A stretch of DNA of 64,000 nucleotides from assembly GCF_042453785.1 (NCBI RefSeq), contig NC_091673.1, positions 8,019,001-8,083,000 on the forward strand, read 5' to 3'. Numbering within the stretch: the first letter of the stretch is position 1; every line of letters begins with the position of its first letter. Shown here in pieces: positions 1 to 11,100 of this stretch. The DNA comes from Malus domestica (lineage: Eukaryota > Streptophyta > Magnoliopsida > Rosales > Rosaceae). A program made the translations under genes and the position numbers. A model generated the notes under the pieces. That model ran no database searches and was not told the DNA's origin. It worked only from the letters and a program-made list of their open reading frames with translations.

Positions 1-1
1 A

Positions 2-103
2 GTCAGTGAAAAGATTGAGGAAGTTGGGGTGGTTCTGTCAAGTGTCAATGCCGAGAGTTGTAGATGCTATATGAGGAGAGTTCTGGATACTGTAATCTTG
101 TAA
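2..103 (+). CDS. Possible 3' end of an upstream gene (partial)
   Basis: From base 2 the plus strand reads openly for 33 codons to a TAA at 101-103. The peptide begins VSEKIEEVGVVLSS, contains SCRCYMRR and ends LDTVIL. Its composition (alternating charged and aliphatic residues) looks like a coding C-terminus rather than random AT-rich sequence, and the following DNA turns AT-rich at once. The gene body lies outside the window, so I cannot name it. It could equally be a chance reading frame; there is no second line of evidence. Confidence 0.3.
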   Translation, partial: VSEKIEEVGVVLSSVNAESCRCYMRRVLDTVIL

Positions 104-163
104 TAATTTTGAAGTTGTAGTCAAGATACTGTAATCTTGTAATCATTTTGAAGTTGTAGTCAA
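86..163. repeat. 39-bp tandem duplication
   Basis: A unit starting gatactgtaatcttgtaat occurs twice in direct succession (from 86 and from 125), with one mismatch seen. The first copy overlaps the stop codon of the possible upstream reading frame, so the second copy would lie in its 3' untranslated region. Confidence 0.8.
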
Positions 164-171
164 GAAAGTTT

Positions 172-292
172 GAAGTACTTGATGAAGCTAGAACGTTCTT
201 TCCTTCTTTGCCTTTCATTTACATTGCCTTCACCACACGAATAAATTATTAAGATCTATAAGTTCGTATGTTCTAGCTTCATCGGAGTACTC
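172..292. other. Hairpin-forming inverted repeat, ~23-bp arms
   Basis: The left arm at 172-195 (core gatgaagctagaac) is matched in reverse complement by the right arm at 270-292 (core gttctagcttcatc), with about 75 bases between. Pairing is near-perfect over about 23 bp. It lies just downstream of the possible gene end. It may be a small MITE remnant, an RNA stem in a 3' region, or a miRNA-like fold; the sequence alone does not decide. Confidence 0.6.
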
Positions 293-767
293 AATTATTC
301 TGAATCACATTATTACTAATATATTATAAGGCTAAACTTACATCTCTTTTTTAGTGTAGATAATATTATTTGTTTTAAAAAAAAAACATTGGACAACTAA
401 TTTAATCATATTATTATTCGTGTGCGAAATATCTTTTTTATAACCGATATTACACACCTCTTAAGATATTTTGAACGTGTTTAAAAATAGAGAAAAATAG
501 AGAAAAAAATATTTAATGAACAGCTGATTGAATTACATTATTACTAGCCTATTGTAAGGTACTAGTTTAAAAATAAAATAAAAAAACTGTACACAAAATT
601 AATTATTAAAAAACACTGTTAAAATGATGAAAATACCCATGCATTATATGATGTATTATATTAGGCTACTTTTGAAGTTTTTTGTTTGAGGGACATTTTT
701 GTCCAAATATTTTTGTTGAAGCTTGTGACACCAAAAAACATTATTCATTTTATGGTTGACTTTATAT
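293..767. other. AT-rich intergenic DNA, nothing recognised
   Basis: AT-rich spacer with poly-A and poly-T runs and no credible reading frame. It ends at the copy of the 5-bp target site (ATAGA, 768-772) that borders the copia element. Confidence 0.6.
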
Positions 768-772
768 ATAGA

Positions 773-1088
773 TGTTGTAAAATTGATGGATTAATGAATG
801 CCTACTCAAAAAGAACAAGACTTAGGAATAGTGTTTGATACTTTCAAAAGTACCATCATTATTTTGTGGATGGTTGTAGTTACGAGAGTCTCTCTATAAA
901 TAGAGCACTCCGTCTGTTATCAAATGCATTGTGGAAGAAAGCAAGAGAAATAAGATTAGTATCCTCCCCTCTCTTTATCTACCATCCTTTTTGTGTTATA
1001 GCTACTAAAGTTATAGTGTGATATTTTACACATGCTTTGCTCCTATCCTTAGAAAGGTTATCTCTTTAACTTTTGCCTATTTATAACA
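773..1088 (+). repeat. 5' LTR of the copia element
   Basis: 316 bp, TG...CA ends, colinear with 6846-7161. It contains the element's own promoter: a TATA box ctataaatag at 894-903 preceded by an AT-rich stretch, with transcription expected shortly downstream. Confidence 0.95.
894..903 (+). promoter_or_regulatory. TATA box in the 5' LTR
   Basis: The sequence ctataaatag is a strong plant TATA box; the same position in the 3' LTR reads ttataaatag. Its place in the middle of the LTR is what a copia U3/R promoter needs. Confidence 0.7.
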
Positions 1089-1089
1089 A

Positions 1090-1103
1090 GTTATCAGCAC
1101 GAC
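1090..1103 (+). other. Primer-binding-site-like sequence
   Basis: Directly after the 5' LTR the sequence gttatcagcacgac follows. Many plant copia elements carry a related (g)ttatcagcacga primer site complementary to a tRNA 3' region, a diverged relative of the initiator-Met site tggtatcagagc. The position is right; which tRNA is used was not tested. Confidence 0.6.
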
Positions 1104-1344
1104 TCTCTAACCTTAAATAGTTTCCATCTACCTTCACCGAAAGAAAGAAAAAAAATGTTTCCTCTAAGGATTTTACTGTTCATCTTCTTCCTCTGCCTCA
1201 ACTACTGGACATACCCTCGCGAAGAACTGTTTGCACCATGCCTACTTTTAGTTCTCAACCTAACAGTTACATATATCTTTGATTTCTTGTTTGGTGTAGC
1301 TATTGATTATTAACCCAGTGTTTATTTATATTTAACTGCAATCC

Positions 1345-1667
1345 AAGATAGTGCGGTACAATCGCCCATCTTGAACTGCAAATTTAATTTTCATTACGAT
1401 CAAAGATTGTGCGGTACAATCGCCCATCTTGAGCTGCAGATCTAATTTTACTGCAAATTTTAGGTGAAGCGGTAGTATAATCGTCCACCCTACCCTGCAT
1501 ATTTAAATTTTCCTGCTGTTTAATTTCATTGCAATTTTAGGTGGTGCGGTATAATCGCTCACCCTGCTGTGCGTATTTAAATTTTCCTGCTGTTTAAGTG
1601 GTACAAAATAATCGCACATCCTATGCTTGTTTCGATGAGAATGATGCGGTACAATCGCCCTTCTCAT
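1345..1667 (+). repeat. Array of about six related hairpins in the retrotransposon leader
   Basis: Between the LTR and gag a short motif recurs at 1345-1372, 1403-1430, 1462-1491, 1539-1565, a degenerate copy near 1597-1622, and 1635-1667. Each good copy has the core GCGGTACAATCGC or a close variant (GCG, a 7-base loop, CGC), enclosed by an outer stem that differs between copies: aagat/atctt, aggtg/caccct, atgagaa/ttctcat. Both sides of the outer stem change together. The copies are spaced about 50 to 100 bases apart, with similar linker text (ctgca, aatttaattt) between them. Confidence 0.8.
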
Positions 1668-1830
1668 TAATCATGAAAATCTCGAACCTGAAGTTTCGAG
1701 TGCTTATCATTCTTGGCCTGAATATCAAAATGAAAAATTTGTAAAAGTTAGAAGTTCTAACACTATATTCCTCAAAGAATACACATTATTACAAGTTCTT
1801 ACACATCTCATTTTTCTTTTAGATAAGAAA

Positions 1831-2700
1831 ATGGCGAACTTGGCAAAGCTTAATTTTGCTGCCCTGGACATTACTGGGAAGAATTACCTTACCTGGGTAC
1901 TGGATACCAAGATCCATCTGCAAGCAGGAAATCTTGGAGATACCATTAGGGAAGAGAACATCTCATCCTCTCAAAATCGGGCGAATGCCATGATCTTTAT
2001 TCTTCGTCATCTTGATGAGGGACTAAAGAGCGAATACTTAACGGTTGAAGATTAGTTAGCTCTCTAGAAGGCTTTGAGAAACAGATACAATCACCAGACA
2101 ACGGTAATTCTTCCAAGAACTCACTATGAGTTGACTCACCTAAAGATCCAGGATTTCAAGTCAGTGGCTGAGTACAATTCTGCGTTGTTCAGAATTACCT
2201 CTCAGATGAAGTTCTGTGGGGATACCATTACTGAGGAATACATGCTGGAAAAGACTTTGAGCACATTTCATGCCTCTAACGTGCTCCTGCAGCAACAGTA
2301 TAGAGCGCGAGGCTTCACTGAATACAACCAACTGATATATGTGTTCTTGGTAGCTGAACAAAACAATGAGCTACTGATAAAAATCATCAATCCTGACCTA
2401 CTGGATTTGCACCATTCCTAGAAGTGAATGTTGCTTCCCTCGAAGTGAACGCCACATCCTCTGGTGGCGATAATCATAAACAAGGACGTGGCCACAAGCA
2501 AGGTCGGTGGAACAGGAAAGGCAAGAACCATGGTGTTCAGTCTCACAATCAGGTTCCAAGGCAAAATTCAAGCTCGAGCTTTAAAAATGGAAATCACCAC
2601 AAAGGCAAAGCTCGTATGAACAAGGTTTTTAGAAACTCTGATGGAGCATGCCATAGGTGTGGTGGCGATTGACACTGGGTGCGTACCTGTCGTACCCTAA
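1831..2700 (+). pseudogene. copia gag (broken)
   Basis: Begins MANLAKLNFAALDITGKNY, typical of copia Gag with the UBN2-type region (YLTWVLDTKIHLQ, later EYNSALFRI). The frame continues with stops at about 2053 and 2419 and an in-frame TGA inside the zinc knuckle at about 2668. That knuckle is still legible as C-x2-C-x4-H-x4-C starting CHRCGG. A basic, Asn/Gly/Lys-rich linker (2464-2640) precedes it, as expected for RNA binding. Gag would form the particle that packages the element's RNA. The stops make it non-functional. Confidence 0.85.
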
Positions 2701-3019
2701 AACATCTGGTGGATTTATATCAAGCATCCCTCAAGGAGAAGGGTGTCAAGCCTAATTTCCTCGACTAAGCTAAACTAATGGATATACCTGATCCAGTGTG
2801 CGAATTATCAGGAAAGTTGAACATAACCCACCTAGATGTCTCAGACTTCATTGTGGAAAGGGGGAATGAAGTGTATCGGCCTGACTGAATCATTTATGCT
2901 TGATGTACTTTTATTATTTTGAACTTGTAGTTTAAAACTAGCATTTCAATTCAATAAAAGTGGCATTTAAATTTCCTGTTATAAGTTGTTTTTAACTGTG
3001 ATCCCCTTTACTCAAAAAG

Positions 3020-6000
3020 CATGGATAAAAACTATGGTTATTCTCTAAACATGAGAAATGGCAGAGATATTTGTCTTGCAGACAGCTCAACCACACATAC
3101 AATACTTCGTGATTGAAAGTATTTCTTAAGCTTGATGCTTACAAGAGTAAGGGTAACAACAATATCAGGCCAATCAAATGTAATTGAAGGCTCAGGGAAA
3201 GCCCAAATTATGTTACCAAATGGAACAATATTGTCCATACAAAATGCATTGTATGATACTCGATCTACTCAAAATTTGTTGAGTTTCAAAGACATACGTT
3301 TAAATGGATACCACATTGAAACAAAAAGTGCAGAAAATGTGGAGTATCTATGCGTTACCTCCAATGATACCCAGAAACGTGTATTGGAGAACTTGCGTGG
3401 TTTGTCGAGTGGATTGTATTATACATACATAAGGACAATTGATTCACATACTGTTATGAATCAGAAGTTCATTGATTCAAAAGATTACATGCTTTGGCAT
3501 GACCATTTGGGTCATCTAGGATCCACCATGATGCGTAGGATCATTACCAACTCTAATGGACATCTATTATTGAGCAGAGACATTGTTATCTTAAATGATA
3601 ACCCTTACAAGGCTTGTTCTTAAGGGAAATTGGTAATCAAACCATCACAACCAAAGGTTGATGCTAAATCCCCATCGTTTTTGCAAAGAATTCAAGGGGA
3701 TATTTGTGGGCTTATTTAACCATCATGTGGACCATTTCGATATTTTATGGTTTTGGTTGATGCATTTATCAGATGGTCACATGTTTGTCTCTTGTCTACT
3801 CGAAATGTAGCTTTTGTGAGACTTCTTGCTCAGATAATTAAGTTATGAGCACAGTTCCCAGATTACCCCATTAAGTCAATCTGATTGGATAACGTTGGTG
3901 AATTTACATCTTAAACCTTTGATGATTACTGCATGACATTGGGCATTGATGTTAAACACCATGTTCCTCATGTCTATACTCAAAATGGTTTAGCAAAAGC
4001 ATTGATCAAGCGGCTTCAGTTAATAGCTTGCACTCTGCTCATGAAAACAAAATTGTCAGTTTCTGCATGTGGACATGCCATCTTACATGTTGCATCATTG
4101 ATTTGATTGAGACCTATAGCCAACCACTAATACTCATCAGTACAACTCATGTTTGGGCATCAGCCAAACATTTCACATTTACGAGTTTTTGGTTGTGCTG
4201 TTTATGTGCCTATTGTACAGCCGCAACGCACTAAAATGGGACATCGGCGTAGGCTAGGAATTTATGTAGGTTTTGATTCACCATCTATCATTAGATATTT
4301 GGAACCTCTGACAGGTGATATATTTACAGCTCGTTTTGCTGATTGTCACTTTAATGAGACAGTATTCCCGTCATTAAGGGGAGAAAAGACTGTTCTAGAA
4401 GAACGGCAAAAGCTGACATGGGTTGTACCCACCTTGTTTCATTTTGATCCACGTAGCACTCAATGTGAAAATGAAGTGAAAATGATCGCTCATCTTCAAA
4501 ATATTACCAATCAAATGCCAGATGCATTTAATGATGCTATAAAAGTGACAAAATCACATATACCAGCTGCACATGCACCTGCAAGAATTGATGTCCCTGT
4601 TGGACAAAATAAAGTGGCAGCGAATGATTCATCTGGTGCACACCTAAAGCGTGGTAGACCCCAGGTTCAAAAGATTCAGCCTCTCGAAAGAGAAAGACAA
4701 TGGCACAGCTGAATCCAAATGAAATCATTAAGGAAGAGAGAATGAATGACAAATCCACAATTCATGATTCTGGACTTCCAGAAAAAGAAAATGTCCTTGA
4801 TGAGACACATGTCCCTGAAGAGACAACAGTACATGAAAGCAAAGAAATCTCTATAAATTATGCATGTACAAATGAATTGTGGGATCGGAATGAATTAATC
4901 ATCGATGATATGTTCGCATTCGCAGTAGCCATTGAAATCATATTAAGTGATGATATTGAGCCCCGCTCTGTTGATGAATGTAAACAGAGACAAGATTGGC
5001 CTAAGTGGAAAGATGCAATTCAGGCAAAATTAAATTCCTTGGAAAAGCGAAATGTTTTTGGACCGGTAGTCCAAACTCCACCTGATGTAAATCCTATGGG
5101 TTACAAATGGGTATTCACAAGAAAATGCAATGAGAAAAATGAGATTGTAAGATACAAAGCACGACTCATTGCACAAGGCTTTTCACAAAGACCTGAAATT
5201 GATTATGAGGAGACATATTCTCCTGTAATAGACGCAATTACGTTCCGTTACTTAATAAGTTTAGTGGTTTCAGAAAAACTTGACATGCGACTTATGGATG
5301 TCATCACTGCATATCTATATGGAGAATTAGATACTGACATATACATGAAGGTCCCAGAATGACTTAAGTTACCTGAAACAACTAACAAACCACGAGGTAT
5401 GCTCTCGATCAAATTAAGACGATCATTGTATGGGCTGAAACAATCTAGACGAATATGGTATAATCATCTCAGTGAATATTTGATCAAAGAAGGATATATC
5501 AACAATGTCATTTGCCCTTGTGTGTTCAATAAGAAATCCAATTCTGGATTTGCTATAGTGGCAGTATATGTTGATGATATGAATCTAGTTAGAACTCCTG
5601 AGGAGCTCAATAAAACTGCTGAATATCTGAAAAGCGAATTTGAAATGAAAGATCTCGGGAAAACAAAATATTGTCTCGACCTGCAGATCGAGCATTGTGC
5701 TAATGGAATTTTGGTCCACCAATCAACTTACATTGAAAAAATCCTGAAGCGATTTGGCATGGACAAGATTTATCCACTCAGCACGCCAATGGTCGTTCGT
5801 TCTTTGGACATTAAAAAAGATCCATTCTGTCCAAAAGAAGATGATAAAATGGTCATTGGTCTAGAAGTACCATATCTGAGTGCAATAGGTACTTTATTGT
5901 ATTTAGCACAATGTACTAGACCAGATATAACTTTTCCAGTTAACTTGTTAGCAAGGTATAGCTCTACTCCAACAATTCGTTATTAGAAATGAGTCAAAGA

Positions 6001-6625
6001 TGTTTTGTGATACCTTCGTGGGACAACAGACATGGGTCTCTTCTACTCAGAGAAATCCACAAATGACCAGATCCTTACCGAATATGCAGATGTTGGTTTC
6101 CTCTCTAATCCGCACAAAGCCCGCTCACAAACTTGATATGTGTTCAAGAATGGAGATACAGCAATCTCATGGCGCTCAACAAAGCAAACATTAGTTGCTA
6201 CATCTTCAAATCACTCAAAAATACTTGCTTTACATGAAGCAAGTCGTGAATGTTCTTAGTTAAGATCAATGATCCATCATATCCGGAATTCATGTGGTCT
6301 ACCTTCGAAGACAGACAATCCAATTGTCATCCATAAAGATAATGCAGCCTGTGTTGCCCAAATGAAGGAATGATTCATTAAGGGCGATAAGACTAAACAC
6401 ATATCTTCAAAGTTTTTCAGTGCACATGAGCTTCAGAAGGCTAAAGTTATTGAAGTCAGACAAATATGTTCCAATGAAAATCTGGCAGACCTGTTCACCA
6501 AGTCTCTACCAAAGTGCACGTTTCAGAAGTTAGTGCAGAGTATCGGATTACGTCGACTTACCAATCAGCTAAATTTGAAGAATGCGAAATCAAGAGGAGA
6601 TAAATATCAAGGGGAGCATCCATGA
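3020..6625 (+). pseudogene. copia pol: protease, integrase, reverse transcriptase, RNase H (broken)
   Basis: Remains appear in copia order. The protease active site is altered (DSSTTHT near 3079, where copia usually has DSGA). The pre-integrase motif LWHDHLGHLG lies near 3497, followed by a heavily damaged integrase core (3620-4150). Reverse transcriptase spans about 4970-5985 with MGYKWVF, RYKARLIAQG, MDVITAYLYGELD and YVDDM; a TGA replaces the residue after KVPE at about 5360. RNase H remnants run to about 6500 (HKDNAACVAQ, DLFTKSLPK). Multiple stops and frame shifts separate these pieces. It is a dead copy; the RT is the best-preserved part and the most useful for classification. Confidence 0.85.
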
Positions 6626-6633
6626 TACATGCT

Positions 6634-6817
6634 TGTTGTACTCTTTTTCCTTCGACTAGGATTTTTCCCATTGGGTTTTTCCTATCAAGGTTTTAACGAG
6701 GCAACATAAGCATACTTAACATTATATCAACAATCCAGGTAAAGTTGTACTCTTTTTCTTTCGCTATGATTTTTTCCCACTGGATTTTTCCGGACAAGAT
6801 TTTAACGAGGCAACTGA
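6634..6817 (+). repeat. Duplicated ~75-bp motif upstream of the 3' LTR
   Basis: The stretch starting gttgtactctttttc occurs at 6634 and again at 6744 and runs each time through a ttttaacgaggcaac end. Such repeated blocks just before the polypurine tract are common in plant copia elements. Confidence 0.7.
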
Positions 6818-6845
6818 TATTGATATGTAGGCATCCAAGGGGAAG

Positions 6846-7161
6846 TGTTGTAAAATTGACGGATTAATGAATGCCTACTCAAAAAGAACAAGACTTAGGA
6901 ATAGTGTTTGATACTTTCAAAAGTACCATCATTGTTTTGTGGATGGTTGTAGTTACGGGAGTCTCTTTATAAATAGAGCACTCCGTCTGTTATCAAATGC
7001 ACTGCGAAAGAAAGCAAGAGAAATAATATCAGTATCCCTCCCTCTCTTTATCTACCATCTTTTTTGTGTTATAGCTACTAAAGTTATAGTGTGATATTTT
7101 GCACCTGCTTTGCTCATGTCCTTAGAAAGATTATCTCTCTAACTTTTACCTATTTATAACA
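6846..7161 (+). repeat. 3' LTR of the copia element
   Basis: 316 bp, same ends as the 5' LTR and preceded by the purine tract aaggggaag. It is followed directly by ATAGA, the second copy of the target site. Confidence 0.95.
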
Positions 7162-7166
7162 ATAGA

Positions 7167-7786
7167 AGATTATTTTTCATTTTTTTTTTCTGGTAAACGA
7201 AGATTATTTTTCATTTCTAGAAGCTGAGATGTGATTGACTTACCATGCAAACAATTCACGTGAAAAAAAAAATTCCTATATCGTATATTATTATATTATT
7301 TTTCATTTCTAGAAGTCGAGATTTGATTGAGTTTAATTATTTCTATATATTAAATTTTGTTCCAGCTGCAAGAAAATATTTGACGGTAGGGGAAATTAGA
7401 AAATATTGTATAAAATGTGAAACATCTAGAGGACAAGAACACTCAATGATAAGCCATTTTATTAGGCTCTTTGCTGGTTTATTTTAACAGATTACCTATG
7501 AGCAACCAGATATACAGATTCACATTATCAGAACATGCAATGAATGATAGATATCAAAAATGTCAACGAATCAACGTTTATTGAGAAGTATGCACATACA
7601 AAACCTCGGGACACTAAATAGACATCAAGCTGTATAATAAAACACGGGCTAGCTCTCTCTTGCTGTATTTTTTATTAAAAGTTTATAACTGGTTCTATTT
7701 GTACATACTTCCGGTGTTTATTTGAGTTCGTTAGACTTGGAATCATAATACAAGCGGGAGGGGGTTCACTGGAGCTATGAAGGAGC
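7167..7786. other. Spacer between copia element and urease 3' end
   Basis: AT-rich, with a partly repeated phrase (ttatttttcatttctagaag near 7210 and 7300). The last 200 or so bases probably include the urease 3' untranslated region (urease is read leftwards). No other gene seen. Confidence 0.5.
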
Positions 7787-8059
7787 CTAAAACATGAAGT
7801 AGTTCCGAGATAGTGGAACTGTGGTGGCTGGACTGCAGGTAAGAACCACGCCGTCTGCTGTTACCTTGTATGTTTCCGGATCAACCTCTATATTTGGTAG
7901 GGCGTCATTGAGCTTCATGTCGAGTTTGCTGAGTTTCCTAACGTTGCGCACGGCTTCCACTCTCTTGTCAAGGCGATACGAGTCTTTAACGCAGTTATCT
8001 ACAGCTGCCTGTTTGCACAGTGAAATAAAGAGAAAATCAGTCTTGCTAATGAATCTCGC

Positions 8060-8100
<41 letters not shown>

Positions 8101-11100
8101 ATGCCTGGCTGACAAAAGCAATGGAATGAGCACTACCAGCCTTGCCAAATGCACCAAACATAGGCCTTGAAATAACCTGCGAAGACATAAGGTTTTCTAG
8201 AGTAATCAGAACAAAAATCGCTATATTTATTACACCCTAAAAAGAATATCTACTACCATCTCCAAATTCTTTTGGACCATCCTCAACGTAAGTCATCAAT
8301 CACGTAAAAGAATTGTCATGACTAGAAAATGCATCCATGCATAAGAACTGTTTGTAAACTATAAACTTTACCGGTTCAGGGGTGGGGATGCTTGCATTTG
8401 GATCACCCATATTAGCCCATGCAATTGCACCACCCTTGATCACCATTTCTGGTTTTGCGCCAAAGAACGATGGCTTCCATAGAACAAGATCAGCCAGCTT
8501 CCCCACCTGCATAACATGCAAAGCCCATGAGTAGAATGAGAATTCCGCTATTTTAATGACAATAAAAGTGTTTATGGAACCCAAGAAATGCGAGTAATTC
8601 CAAAAAGGTAAGTTTCATCCAGGTACACATTCAAAAAGGTTGAAGCTCAAAGCATCAAGCTTAACTTCTATTCATTTGTTTCTCAAATGCTCTGCTCCAA
8701 ATAAGAGAGGTTAAAAAATGCTTGAAAGAATTATTTTGGTTATCTATAAGAGTGGCATACCTCAATAGAACCAACATACTGAGAAAATCCATTAACTATT
8801 GCTGGATTTATAGTGTACTTTGCGATGTATCGTTTGATCCGGAAGTTGTCATTGTCGGATCCACTAGGTTCTATCGACCCTCTTTGTGATTTCATCTTGT
8901 CAGCTGTTTGCCAAGTTCTGATTATCACCTGACACGAAAAGTTTTTAGACAATAAGCCTTATACATGCCTCGGTGTAAAATAATTAGACAAAGACTCCTA
9001 CTAACGCCAGAAACAGGGACTTCCAAGTGAAGGCATGAAAATCCACAGTTTGGTAAAAGGCGACAATGATAATGTTCTGTAATTCAATTTGAATAAGGAC
9101 TTTTGTTTTCCTTTTTTGTTACTGTTATGTTACGGTTTCAGTGAAGTCGATACAAACAGACATATGGGGGCATGTATCTCAATTTATAAAAGTTTTCTAT
9201 GATCAGGAGGAACCAGAATGCATAAGGTGAAGGTAGTAAGAACCTCTCCAATGCGACCCATAGCCTGTGAATCAGAAGATACAATGCTAATGGCCCCCAT
9301 ATCGTGCAAAATATCTTCTGCAGCAATTGTTTCAGCCCTTATTCTTGATTCAGCAAAAGCTACATCTTCTGGAATGTCCTTGTCAAGGTGATGGCAAACC
9401 ATCTGTACGCATTCGAAGTTTCAAAACAACATTCAGCCAAAAGACTCTAAACAACCTTAGCGCATGCTGTATCACTACTACTGTTATCTTCTCATACCAG
9501 CATATCAAGATGCTCATCTATAGTATTTGAGGTGAAAGGCCGTGTGGGATTCGTTGATGATGGCAGGACATTTTTCACACCGCAGACTTTGATTATATCT
9601 GGAGCATGGCCCCCACCTGCACCTTCACTGCCAAGAGATAACAAGCACAAACTATGAGAACTAAAAAAGAAAAAACACAAATAAGAAGAAAACAAGAAAC
9701 GAAATGTAACAACATGCAGGAAGTTACGCCAAGGATACTCATAATCATTTAAAATATGTATACTTAGCAATATAATCGTACTGACAAGTCATCAAGACTC
9801 ACAGCAAAAAATATAGGTACGATAATGCAAAATATTCAAGTATGCAGGAATGGTTAGATAAATGCCAAGATGTGACCAAATGGCCACGATCTCAAACTGT
9901 ATTCAGTGTGATGCCTTAGCTACCGAAAAATGGTTTGCCTCTACTCTGTGTACAAAGTAAAGTGGTCATGGACTTGTAAGAGACTGTAAGAAAAATTGCC
10001 GACTTATCAAATAGACCGAGGATGTGATTTATACCTGTGGTAAGTATGGATAGTTCTTCCTTTAAATGCAGCAATTGTATGCTCTACAAATCCAGATTCA
10101 TTCAAGGTGTCTGTATGGATGTTAACCTATCAAGGTCAGAATTGGAAGTATTAGAAGATGTGAAACTCGTAAGATACTACCACCCGAAACAGCCTATAAG
10201 ACCTAACATTAAATAAAGATTATAATACAGCACCTGGATGTCATATTGATCTCCAACAGCCAAACAATTGTCGATTGCAGCAGGAGTGCTTCCCCAGTCC
10301 TCATGCAGCTTCAGTCCCATTGCCCCAGCCCTTACTATATCATGCATCCCTTCGGGTTTGGCAGTGTTCCCCTAAAGTAAGCCAAGGATATTAAAGAAAA
10401 AGGAAGAATATATAAAATAAAACAGCTTTAGACATTACTTCACATTTTGTAAAATGGTAGTAACAGGTTTATAGTTGAATGCAGGCATGGGGTAGGGAAG
10501 AAAGAAGAGATTTTTAAGTACACACAACAGTTTAAGCATACCTTCCCAGTAAATCCAAAATTTAGAGGCAGGTCGTCAGTTGCTTGCAGCATTAACTTCA
10601 TGTGTAATGGGGCTGGTGTACAAGTTGTTGCACGAGTCCCAGTAGCAGGTCCTGTTCCACCTCCCACTAAGGTTGTGATACCTACACATTATAAGTTTCG
10701 GAAAATGGACCCCTTAAATGCTTGTTCATTGTCCGCAAAAAATTTAGAAACACACAAAGTTCATTCACGAGTATATATGAGCAGGAATAGAAGATGCAAA
10801 AATGAATTTTTTTTAAAGGAAACCTAGGTGGTACAAGGGGAAAAAACAAATGCAAATTGAATCAACCAGGAAATAAAATATGCCATTCAGATGAAACATT
10901 ATGCAACTGCACCAAACCTTGAGTTAATAGAGGAAAATCTTTACAACAAAATTATGGTACGTCAACTTTTTTTTTTTTTTAAAAACGACTCATTCAACTT
11001 GCAACTTGCTGGTATAATGTTCTGCATCTAATATATAATCCATGTCTTGGAGGCAACTAAACAAGATGACTAAGCATCTCTTAAGTTATGAATAATGTTT

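Larger units (their letters stand above)
773..7161 (+). mobile_element. Ty1/copia LTR retrotransposon, structurally complete, coding region decayed
   Basis: Two 316-bp LTRs (773-1088 and 6846-7161) start TGTTGTAAAATTGA and end ATAACA. The element is flanked by a perfect 5-bp target duplication, ATAGA at 768-772 and 7162-7166. A primer-binding-like site follows the 5' LTR and a purine tract (aaggggaag, 6837-6845) precedes the 3' LTR. Order of the domains is gag, protease, integrase, reverse transcriptase, RNase H, so it is copia and not gypsy. All coding parts carry stops or shifts, so it cannot be autonomous. I count about 19 differences between the LTRs (~6%), implying an insertion of a few million years. 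Just inside the 3' LTR a ~75-bp motif is repeated (from 6634 and from 6744). Confidence 0.95.
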
